Source: Methylococcaceae bacterium
GTDB taxonomy: Bacteria > Pseudomonadota > Gammaproteobacteria > Methylococcales > Methylomonadaceae
Reading direction: 5' to 3'
Assembly (NCBI GenBank): GCA_003542275.1
Contig: DPKY01000149.1
Coordinates: forward strand, 6,355-12,046
Length of the DNA: 5,692 nt
Below are positions 1 to 5,692 of the stretch, one piece after another (the first letter of the stretch is position 1; every line of letters starts with the position of its first letter). The notes beneath the pieces were generated by a model. The model was not told the DNA's origin, searched no databases, and worked only from the letters and a program-made list of their open reading frames with translations. The translations under genes were made by a program, and so were the position numbers.

Positions 1-1290
1 ATCATTTACAATGCCGGCACGATTGGGTCAAACAGCTTTGGGCAAGGCAATGGCGGGGCTGTGCAAGTGCAAGCCGATAAGATTGACATTAACGGACAAG
101 GCAGCGATGCCGCCGCGTTTACCGGTATTTCGTCCACGACATACAGTGCGGGGCAGGCGGGCAGTGTGAAGGTCGTTGCCAGTGAACTCAACTTGTTTCA
201 ATCAGGGCGGATTGCTTCAAATACCGTTGGCGAAGGCAATGCAGGGGACGTCAATGTTGTGGCGGATACGGTGCATATTGATGGCAATAACAGTGACATT
301 TACACCGGTATTGCCTCAAATACTTATGAAGGTAGCCAAGGCAATGCGGGCACGGTGCATATTAACGCATTGCATTTGACCATTGACAACGCAGGGCGCA
401 TCACCTCAAACACACGCGGCACGGGAAAAGCCGGCAATTTGATGGTAGAAGCTGAAACGATTGATATTGATGCCAAAAATAGCCCGTATTTAGCGGGGAT
501 TTCGTCAGCGGCCAGTCCCGACAGTACGGGGCAAGTGGGCAATGTGTACATTGTCGCCAGTCATCATCTGCGTTTAGCCAATCAAGCACAAGTCAGTATT
601 CAAAATCGCGGTAGCGTGCCCGACGGCGCGGCGATGGCGTTTGGCGAAATTGCGATTACCACCCCTTCTTTACGTTTAGTGAATCAATCACTCATCAACG
701 CGCAAGCCACCCAAAATGCTAATGCCAGCGCCATTGCGCTACATATTGGCCAATTTTTAACCCTGCAAGGCAGCAGCATTAGCACACAAGCGAATTCGGG
801 CAACGGGGGAAGCATTGCTATTGACAGCGGTCATTACATAGCTATGCAGCAATCCTCCATCACAACGTCGGTGGCTTCTTCTATTGGTAATGGCGGCAAT
901 ATTACCGTTTCCACGCCGGCGTTAGTGCTCGATAATGGCATGGTACAAGCCAACGCTTACAGTGGTCATGGGGGGGAAGTGTTTATCGACGTGGATTCTC
1001 TCCTTGGCAGTCAAAATCGTTTGATACAAGGCGGTGATGTTCCGCTCATTTGGAAAAATAGCGTGCCGGGTTTTAACATTATCCAAGCCGCCTCAAAATT
1101 TGGCTTGAGCGGCACGGTGAACGTCACCTCCCCGCAACTGGATTTGAGTGGCGTGTTAATTGGACTGGGTACCGCCTCGTTTGGGCGGGATGTGTTAAGC
1201 CAAGATTATTGCGCAACGGGTGTGGGCAGTTCGATGACGGTCCGAGGCTTTGGCGTATTGCCGCTCAGCGCCTCGGACGTGTTGTATTAG
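1..1290 (+). CDS. Two-partner-secretion (filamentous-haemagglutinin-like) exoprotein, C-terminal part, 5' partial
   Basis: The frame is open from the first base to a TAG at 1288-1290 (429 residues), so the gene begins upstream. An internal GTG at 61 could be mistaken for the start, but the 20 residues before it continue the same repeat pattern. The protein is rich in Gly, Asn, Ser, Ala and Ile. It shows recurring short strands of the type GNGG-x-I-x-I, followed by L-x-L and S-x-I, typical of a right-handed beta-helix shaft in haemagglutination-activity-domain proteins. Three 63-residue repeats fill residues 6-194; more irregular helix turns follow to about residue 370. The C-terminus has a lone Cys (residue 404), then SSMTVRGFGVLP and a short tail ending at Tyr. 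This resembles the Cys...S-x-x-V-x-G-x-G-x-LP ending I recall in Beggiatoa-type and cyanobacterial family members. The likely role is a large surface or secreted adhesin exported by a TpsB/FhaC-type pore. The N-terminal TPS domain and the transporter are not in the window, so export route and ligand are inferred. Confidence 0.85.
   Translation: MIYNAGTIGSNSFGQGNGGAVQVQADKIDINGQGSDAAAFTGISSTTYSAGQAGSVKVVASELNLFQSGRIASNTVGEGNAGDVNVVADTVHIDGNNSDIYTGIASNTYEGSQGNAGTVHINALHLTIDNAGRITSNTRGTGKAGNLMVEAETIDIDAKNSPYLAGISSAASPDSTGQVGNVYIVASHHLRLANQAQVSIQNRGSVPDGAAMAFGEIAITTPSLRLVNQSLINAQATQNANASAIALHIGQFLTLQGSSISTQANSGNGGSIAIDSGHYIAMQQSSITTSVASSIGNGGNITVSTPALVLDNGMVQANAYSGHGGEVFIDVDSLLGSQNRLIQGGDVPLIWKNSVPGFNIIQAASKFGLSGTVNVTSPQLDLSGVLIGLGTASFGRDVLSQDYCATGVGSSMTVRGFGVLPLSASDVLY
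16..582 (+). repeat. Three tandem 189-bp (63-codon) protein repeats in the exoprotein
   Basis: The units are 16-204, 205-393 and 394-582, with exactly equal length. Each begins G-[TRK]-I-x-S-N and has a G-x-G-[NK]-x-G turn about ten residues in. An A-[DE]-x-[IV]-x-I strand follows, then an acidic/Asn-rich turn, a GISS or GIAS motif near position 37, a second G-x-[AV]-G turn, and a final strand with L-x-[LI]. The DNA has diverged clearly between units while the protein frame and length are kept, so these are old structural beta-helix units rather than a fresh duplication. The array probably extends upstream of the window. Confidence 0.75.
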
Positions 1291-1294
1291 GCTG

Positions 1295-3178
1295 TTACTT
1301 GACACCCATGACTTGGTAAATGGTGAGCGCATCGGTTTTGCCTTTGACAAGGCATTCACCCACAATTTGCGTGTGAAACTGGTCATTGACATAGTGATGC
1401 GTAAGAGTGCCAATAAGAATGCGACAAGGATTTTCAAGCGTTGGGGCGGCAACCGTTTTATCAAAACTCTCAAGGCGAGAGGCTGTATTGACCGTATCGC
1501 CAATGACCGTGTATTCCATGCGCTTTTTACTGCCAATACTGCCCGCTACCATTGTCCCTGTATAAATTCCCGTGCGCATGGTTACGGTGGGGAGTCCCTG
1601 TGCTGCCCATTTTTGGTTGAGTTCGGTGAGTTTATGACCAAATTCAATCGCACAAGCCACGGCGTGTTGCGCATCACGAGCAATCTCTTCTTCAGTTTCG
1701 CGTTTTACCGGTACACCAAAAATGGCCATGATAGCATCACCAATGTATTTGTTAATCATGCCGCCATGTGCCATGACGAGTTGACTCATCTCCTCCATAT
1801 ATTCATTGAGCCATGTGACCAGAAGCTCTGGGGCCATGTGCTCTGAAATGGTGGTGAAACTGGTCAGATCAGTAAATAAAACGGTTGCCGTGAGCGTATC
1901 GGGCAAAATACCTTCTTTACTGAAAAATTGTTCACGCACATCCCATAAATGTGAGGCTAGCTCAGGTGAGACTTGGCTTTCAAATAATTTCATGAGTTGC
2001 CCGCGTTCAGCACGCGATTGAGTGAAAAAATAAAAAATACTGGAAAAAAAAGCACAAATCCAGCCCAGTAGCGGGGAAACAAACGGCAACCATTCGCCTT
2101 GACTCAGTAATACGAGGTAACTGCCTAACAGTACGATAAATTCAACCGTAATTAACGCAAAAAAACGCAAGCCGCCTCGCAAAAGCCCCGTAAACGTGCC
2201 AACCAAACACCAAAATATAAGCCATGCGTATTCTATCTTATCTGAAACGGCGTGCATGGGGTGTTGTTGTTGCGTGCCGATGTGTAAAATTTGGCTAATA
2301 AAATACGCATGGTATTCAATACCAAAGCGCGTAATTTCACCCGGCAAGAGCCAATAATCCTGCAAGCTTGGCGCCATAGCACCAAATAAGACCACTTTAT
2401 CTTTTAATGCTTCTTTTGGAATTTTATCGTCCAGCAAATCCGATAAAGTAAACGTACTAAACGTCTCTTTTAACGCAGGGTAATCGAGCATGACTTGATA
2501 GCCCCCCGTATCCGCTTGGCGATAGCCACCAAAGTTGGTATCAATTTGCGGCACACGCACGTTGCCAATCGTGAGCGTCTGTCCGTCTAATTGTGCGGCG
2601 ATTTGTTCATTGGCTAAGTAATAAAGGGATAATAACAACGGAAAAGAGTAATAACTCTCGCCATTGATATCCGAAAATAACATACCTCGCCGCGCCACCC
2701 CATCGGGGTCTTGCAAAATGTTATTAAACCCCGTTCTGGCCATGTTGCCATCTAAAGCGGGCGGCGCGGCGATGTAATTTTGTTTTTTGTCACCGCCAAA
2801 GAAAATCCAAATGATATTGTCATATTTGGTCAGTACCTGACTGAGATTGTCAGTACCTGGCGGCGTGGGAATATCACGGTATTTATCCACACCAATGACG
2901 CGTGCACCCGCTTCTTCCGCCTTTTGTAGCGCATCGGCAAATACCTGATCTGAAAGTGGATGTCCAAAACGCCGAATATCGGGTTCCGTTTCTCCAATGA
3001 TGGTAATTCGATGGTCTATTGGCTGTGCGGGGCGTTTTGCTAAAAAGGTATCAAATGACCTCAGTTCAAGTACCTGAAGAATATTGAGTGACTGCAACCC
3101 TAAAACAAGCAAAAACGACGCAATGCCCAGTAAAAGGCAACTGATCGCAGGGTGTGAAAAATATCTTTTATTTATCAA
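1295..3178 (-). CDS. CHASE2-domain membrane-bound class III adenylate cyclase
   Basis: This 627-residue protein should convert ATP to cAMP in the cytoplasm under control of a periplasmic sensor. One N-terminal membrane segment (about 11-29) precedes a CHASE2 domain (about 35-305, with SFDTFL near 41, RITIIGE at 57 and a GA-x-VIGVDKYRDIP stretch at 91-104). Three membrane segments follow (about 315-334, 338-358, 364-386). A linker (SRAERG...FESQVSPELA) leads to the cyclase domain (about 430-600). Metal-binding Asp437 (FTDLTSFT) and Asp481 (KYIGD) are present, as are adenine-contacting Lys477, Asn564 and Arg568 of the NTASR motif. The second adenine-selecting position is Thr557 rather than Asp, which is the class IIIb signature. 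The start is taken as TTG at 3176-3178; upstream in frame a stop lies at 3197-3199, and the next possible starts fall inside the first membrane segment. The gene overlaps the end of the DUF928 gene by 11 bp, suggesting translational coupling, and ends 4 bp from the convergent exoprotein gene. The periplasmic ligand is unknown. Confidence 0.93.
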   Translation of the reverse strand: MINKRYFSHPAISCLLLGIASFLLVLGLQSLNILQVLELRSFDTFLAKRPAQPIDHRITIIGETEPDIRRFGHPLSDQVFADALQKAEEAGARVIGVDKYRDIPTPPGTDNLSQVLTKYDNIIWIFFGGDKKQNYIAAPPALDGNMARTGFNNILQDPDGVARRGMLFSDINGESYYSFPLLLSLYYLANEQIAAQLDGQTLTIGNVRVPQIDTNFGGYRQADTGGYQVMLDYPALKETFSTFTLSDLLDDKIPKEALKDKVVLFGAMAPSLQDYWLLPGEITRFGIEYHAYFISQILHIGTQQQHPMHAVSDKIEYAWLIFWCLVGTFTGLLRGGLRFFALITVEFIVLLGSYLVLLSQGEWLPFVSPLLGWICAFFSSIFYFFTQSRAERGQLMKLFESQVSPELASHLWDVREQFFSKEGILPDTLTATVLFTDLTSFTTISEHMAPELLVTWLNEYMEEMSQLVMAHGGMINKYIGDAIMAIFGVPVKRETEEEIARDAQHAVACAIEFGHKLTELNQKWAAQGLPTVTMRTGIYTGTMVAGSIGSKKRMEYTVIGDTVNTASRLESFDKTVAAPTLENPCRILIGTLTHHYVNDQFHTQIVGECLVKGKTDALTIYQVMGVK

Positions 3179-3767
3179 GCGTAATGCCCACTTGGGTTAG
3201 GAGTGCGGGGACTTGTGAGGATTTTTTCTCTGACACATACTGCAGCGTGTCGTACCAAAAACCGGCTTGCGCTAATTGCGCGGGGTCATTGATATCAATG
3301 GTTGTGTGCTCGCGGCGAATGGGCGTGCTCATTAAAATATCTTTAGAGCGATCGCTTGGGTCAACAACCAGTGCAATCGACCAAAGATAGGTGATGCCTT
3401 CTTGGAGTTTTGCATTAAACGCTACCAATTTCACGCTTTGAATGCCCGGTTGCGTGACTAGCGGCAGTGTTTCTTCTACTAGCGTTTCGCCGGTATTTTC
3501 AACAGTCAGCGAAAATTCAACGCTATAGGGCGCTGCTTGTGAAATAGACCAGTACAGAGTTGGCGCCTCTTGCGTGGTGAGTGCAATGTGTTCTTTGGGA
3601 ACGAGCGCTTGAATGCTAACAGCATTAGCGCTGCTGCCCCGCGTTCCTCCACCGCGCTGCGTTGTGGGAGCACCAGAAGCGGGTGGTTTAAATAAAATAG
3701 GCGCGTCGGCCATCGCAACGCTGGTGGAAAGTAAAAAACTAGAGAGTAATAAGGTGATTTTTTGCAT
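3168..3767 (-). CDS. Secreted DUF928-family protein
   Basis: This 199-residue protein starts at ATG and has a clear signal peptide: basic Lys3, a hydrophobic core at 4-18, and a probable cleavage after AMA at residues 18-20. The mature protein is therefore periplasmic or beyond. Hallmarks recalled for DUF928 are visible: GAP followed by RGGGTRG (32-44), an ALVP strand (54-57), a T-x-x-x-APTLYWSI segment (64-75), PGI (107-109), YLWS (127-130), DPSDRSKD (136-143) and GFWYDTL (169-175). Family function is not established. In cyanobacteria and Beggiatoa-like bacteria such genes often sit beside CHASE2 proteins and TPS exoproteins, which is also the arrangement here. The protein has no cysteine at all, although relatives I recall carry one just after the GTRG motif and one before the DP motif. 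It is also somewhat short for the family. No good Shine-Dalgarno is visible; the 37 bp before the ATG are AT- and pyrimidine-rich. It sits between the HD-GYP and cyclase genes in a likely operon. Confidence 0.85.
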   Translation of the reverse strand: MQKITLLLSSFLLSTSVAMADAPILFKPPASGAPTTQRGGGTRGSSANAVSIQALVPKEHIALTTQEAPTLYWSISQAAPYSVEFSLTVENTGETLVEETLPLVTQPGIQSVKLVAFNAKLQEGITYLWSIALVVDPSDRSKDILMSTPIRREHTTIDINDPAQLAQAGFWYDTLQYVSEKKSSQVPALLTQVGITLDK

Positions 3768-3804
3768 CGTTTTTTTAAAAGTGAGTGGATAAAAAGGGAA
3801 TCAA

Positions 3805-5418
3805 TTAAATATCTATTTGTTCACAGGATAAAAAAGCCTGTGCGTATTTTTTGTGTACATTATGTTTAATAAAGGCATCATGCAAATCGGGGTCAATATG
3901 CCCTTCTTCGCGCATTTTTTGCAAAATCAATAAGGCTTCTGATAATTTTTTACCGGATTTGTAGGGGCGATCTGAGGCCGTTAAGGCTTCAAAGACATCG
4001 GCAAGAGCCATCGCTCTGGCTTGAATAGGCATTTCTTCACGCGTGAGACCATTGGGATAGCCTTTACCGTCTATACGTTCATGGTGACCGCCTGCGTAGG
4101 TGGTGACATTTTTTAAATGTTTTGGCCATTGAATTTGATTGAGCATGGCAATGGTCACGCTTATATGATTGTTAATTACTTTGCGTTCATGGTCATTGAG
4201 TGTGCCGCGTGAAATGCGTAAATTGTCAAATTCATCATCGCTCAGTAGCGGATAAGATTGCCCTTTTAATTGCCACGTTTTTTGGCGTAGCCTACTTAGA
4301 TGCGCAATTTTATCTGGTGACATAAATTCGCCACCCGTATTACACATCTCAAGAAACGCTAAGTCCTCATTTAATTGCTCAACAATGGTTTTTAATGTGT
4401 TTGCAATATCCTCATCGGCAACCGTTCGCCCCTGTTTTAAGGCTTGATTTTCTTGTTGTAGTAGCGCGATATGTGCATCACGTTTTAAGACTTCAAAACG
4501 GGTTTGAACGAGCGCAATCCGATCACAAATCGTTTCCAATTTTCTGGCTTTGTCTACAATGTATTCGGGCGTGGTAATTTTGCCGCAATCGTGCAGAAGC
4601 GCTGCAATTTTTAATTCATACCTGTCTGCCTCGCTAAGTGTAAACTCTTTTAAATACCCCTCGCTAGTGTTATGCGCCGCTTCGGCAATCATGAGTGTGA
4701 GTTCTGGCACGCGATGACAATGCCCGCCATTGTAAGGTGACTTGGCATCGAGGGCTTGTGCAATCAATGAAATCATGGACTCAAACATTTGCTCTAAAGT
4801 AATAATGAGCTGTTGCTTTGTCAAAACAGTGGCCGCTTGCGAAGCGAGTGATTCACAAAATCGTTGGGCCACTGCATCAAAGGGAATCACTTGTCCTGTT
4901 TTGCGATCCATGGCATTGATAAGCTGTAGCATCGCAACGGTTTCATGTTCATGATTTTTGAGTGGAATGGTTAAAAACGAAATGGAGCGGTAATGATTTT
5001 GCGCATCAAAAATTTTAGTCCCTTGAAAGTCAAAGTCTTTTGTGTCGTAGGCATTGGCAATGTTGAGCGTTTTATCGTGATGATAAGCGTAGGAAACGAC
5101 GTTGTTTAAATTTAACTCACCCTCTTGCGTAAACAACGGAATGTGTGGCTGCGCATCAGCGTGTTTACGGCTGTCGCTAAAACGCATATTGAGGCTATTT
5201 GAATAAATAATTTCAATTCTAATCGAATCATTAGGGAACACTTTATAAATAGTGCCGCCATCGGCGTTAGTTAATGAAATAGCGCCAAACAAGATTTTTT
5301 CTAATAGTTCGGTTGTGTCGTGCTCTGAGGTAAGCGCAACGGTAATGTCGGTGAGTCGTTCAAACTTGTTGATGATGTTTTGCATTTCATCATGTGTGTG
5401 AAAAAGCGTATCCGTCAT
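3805..5418 (-). CDS. GAF and HD-GYP domain phosphodiesterase-family protein with a large insertion
   Basis: This 537-residue cytoplasmic protein has no signal peptide or membrane segment. An N-terminal GAF domain (about 20-200) shows GGTIYKV at 54-60 and a strand pair FLTIPLKN/MLQLINAMD at 148-171; it lacks the NKFDE motif of classical cyclic-nucleotide-binding GAFs. The HD-GYP domain runs from about 205 to 520. Its metal and catalytic residues are present: His233 (GGHCHRV), His276-Asp277 (HDCGK), His418, His445-His446 (HHERIDGKGYP, with the GYP signature at 453-455) and Asp474 (ADVFEALTASDRPYK). About 110 more residues than usual separate HDCGK from His418; this insertion is partly predicted coiled coil (about 293-360) and has a GGEFM motif near 362. 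The expected reaction is hydrolysis of cyclic-di-GMP, or possibly another cyclic dinucleotide; the insertion makes substrate assignment less sure. It is the first gene of the likely operon. The ATG was chosen because the GAF-preceding helix begins right after it; no clear Shine-Dalgarno supports it. Confidence 0.92.
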   Translation of the reverse strand: MTDTLFHTHDEMQNIINKFERLTDITVALTSEHDTTELLEKILFGAISLTNADGGTIYKVFPNDSIRIEIIYSNSLNMRFSDSRKHADAQPHIPLFTQEGELNLNNVVSYAYHHDKTLNIANAYDTKDFDFQGTKIFDAQNHYRSISFLTIPLKNHEHETVAMLQLINAMDRKTGQVIPFDAVAQRFCESLASQAATVLTKQQLIITLEQMFESMISLIAQALDAKSPYNGGHCHRVPELTLMIAEAAHNTSEGYLKEFTLSEADRYELKIAALLHDCGKITTPEYIVDKARKLETICDRIALVQTRFEVLKRDAHIALLQQENQALKQGRTVADEDIANTLKTIVEQLNEDLAFLEMCNTGGEFMSPDKIAHLSRLRQKTWQLKGQSYPLLSDDEFDNLRISRGTLNDHERKVINNHISVTIAMLNQIQWPKHLKNVTTYAGGHHERIDGKGYPNGLTREEMPIQARAMALADVFEALTASDRPYKSGKKLSEALLILQKMREEGHIDPDLHDAFIKHNVHKKYAQAFLSCEQIDI

Positions 5419-5543
5419 GGTCGTATCATCGTTTAAAAAAGTAGTCGCCTGCAGTTGGCGTATTTTAATTTTACATGGGAATGCTTTTTGAGCATAGCCA
5501 GTCTGTTGTCAAGTCGCCTAAATTTACGGTGTATTATCGCCTT
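5419..5543 (-). promoter_or_regulatory. 125-bp intergenic region upstream of the HD-GYP/DUF928/cyclase operon
   Basis: This is the only sizeable non-coding gap before the operon, so a promoter probably lies here. On the minus strand there is a perfect TTGACA (5512-5507) but no matching -10 at 16-18 bp, and a TAAAAT (-10-like) about 33 bp downstream of it without its own -35. Between them is a small perfect inverted repeat, ATGCT/AGCAT with a 5-nt loop (5481-5495). The hexamer AGGCGA occurs three times (5537-5542, 5514-5519, 5445-5450), twice as AGGCGACT. A hairpin followed by a T-run for the upstream acetyltransferase gene is not visible, so read-through is possible. No exact promoter can be assigned. 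Confidence 0.35.
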
Positions 5544-5692
5544 TTACGCCACAGTCACGAGCTGTTTTTCTAAGGTGATGAGCGTGAGTGTCTGTGTAGC
5601 TGGCCGCCAAAGGTCTGAATTCACATGATAAAGACGTGTTTTGCCTGTTAATGAAAATCCACAGCGTGCATAAAATGCAATCAGTTTATGGC
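5544..5692 (-). CDS. GNAT-like N-acetyltransferase, C-terminal fragment (5' end outside window)
   Basis: On the minus strand the frame entering at the window edge is open for 48 residues to a TAA at 5544-5546. It begins HKLIAFYARCGFSLTGKTRLY. The A-FY-x-x-CGF-x-x-TG pattern is the usual acetyl-CoA-side ending (motif B region) of GNAT acetyltransferases. It is followed by a strand segment (TLTLITLEKQL) that would close the fold. Such enzymes transfer an acetyl group from acetyl-CoA to an amine; the substrate cannot be judged from this piece. The gene points the same way as the operon, 125 bp upstream of the HD-GYP start, so co-transcription cannot be excluded. Too little sequence is present for more than a superfamily call. 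Confidence 0.6.
   Translation of the reverse strand, partial: HKLIAFYARCGFSLTGKTRLYHVNSDLWRPATQTLTLITLEKQLVTVA

Noticed and set aside
1339..1354. Perfect 6-bp inverted repeat TGCCTT-TGAC-AAGGCA as a terminator for the exoprotein gene
   Set aside because: It has no T-run after it in the plus direction, and the sequence encodes the VKGK segment of the cyclase. The stem is short enough to occur by chance.
1250..1846. 198-codon plus-strand open frame antisense to the cyclase gene
   Set aside because: It lies opposite the conserved cyclase catalytic domain, its translation has no recognisable domain or secretion signal, and it overlaps the exoprotein end. It is explained as a shadow of the real gene.
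2829..2859. 11-bp direct repeat GTCAGTACCTG, copies 20 bp apart
   Set aside because: It lies within the CHASE2 coding region and is read in different frames in the two copies, with no further structure. It is probably coincidental or a small old duplication.
3768..3804. Possible internal promoter or terminator between HD-GYP and DUF928
   Set aside because: The 37 bp are AT- and pyrimidine-rich but contain no hairpin and no paired -35/-10 hexamers, so the genes are best treated as co-transcribed.
4395..4954. Short plus-strand open frames opposite the HD-GYP gene
   Set aside because: They lie wholly opposite a gene with clear catalytic motifs, and their translations lack any coherent features.
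5531..5543. GGCGATAA resembling a flagellar sigma-28 -10 element (GCCGATAA) upstream of the HD-GYP gene
   Set aside because: The position 11 bp upstream has only about 3 of 8 matches to the TAAAGTTT -35 consensus, so the resemblance is not supported.

Overview
The window looks like a chromosomal segment of a Gram-negative bacterium with moderate GC (mid-40s percent by eye). Two things suggest this: a two-partner-secretion (TPS, filamentous-haemagglutinin-like) exoprotein, and a DUF928 protein beside a CHASE2-domain adenylate cyclase. From general knowledge this combination is common in cyanobacteria and in large sulfur-oxidising gammaproteobacteria of the Beggiatoa/Thiotrichales type. The GAF/HD-GYP protein favours the second group. 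The taxonomic placement is inference.

Layout. Bases 1-1290 (+) hold the C-terminal 429 residues of a TPS-type beta-helix exoprotein whose N-terminus lies outside the window. It includes three tandem 63-residue repeats. Only 4 bp separate its stop from the stop of a convergent minus-strand cluster. Read in the direction of transcription, the minus strand carries four genes: the C-terminal end of a GNAT-like acetyltransferase (5544-5692, partial), a 125-bp intergenic region, a GAF + HD-GYP phosphodiesterase-family protein (3805-5418), a secreted DUF928 protein (3168-3767), and a CHASE2 class III adenylate cyclase (1295-3178). HD-GYP and DUF928 are 37 bp apart. DUF928 and the cyclase overlap by 11 bp, and the cyclase appears to start at TTG. 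The last three genes are a probable operon.

Inferred logic. The DUF928 protein is exported and the CHASE2 domain of the cyclase faces the periplasm, so they could act as partner and sensor. The cyclase would make cAMP inside the cell, while the HD-GYP protein would degrade cyclic-di-GMP (or a related dinucleotide). The operon would thus join envelope sensing to two second messengers, next to a large secreted surface protein. The cyclase has all six catalytic positions intact, with Thr at the adenine-selecting site, which is the class IIIb (bicarbonate-responsive) signature. I saw no RNA genes, CRISPR arrays, insertion sequences or convincing rho-independent terminators.
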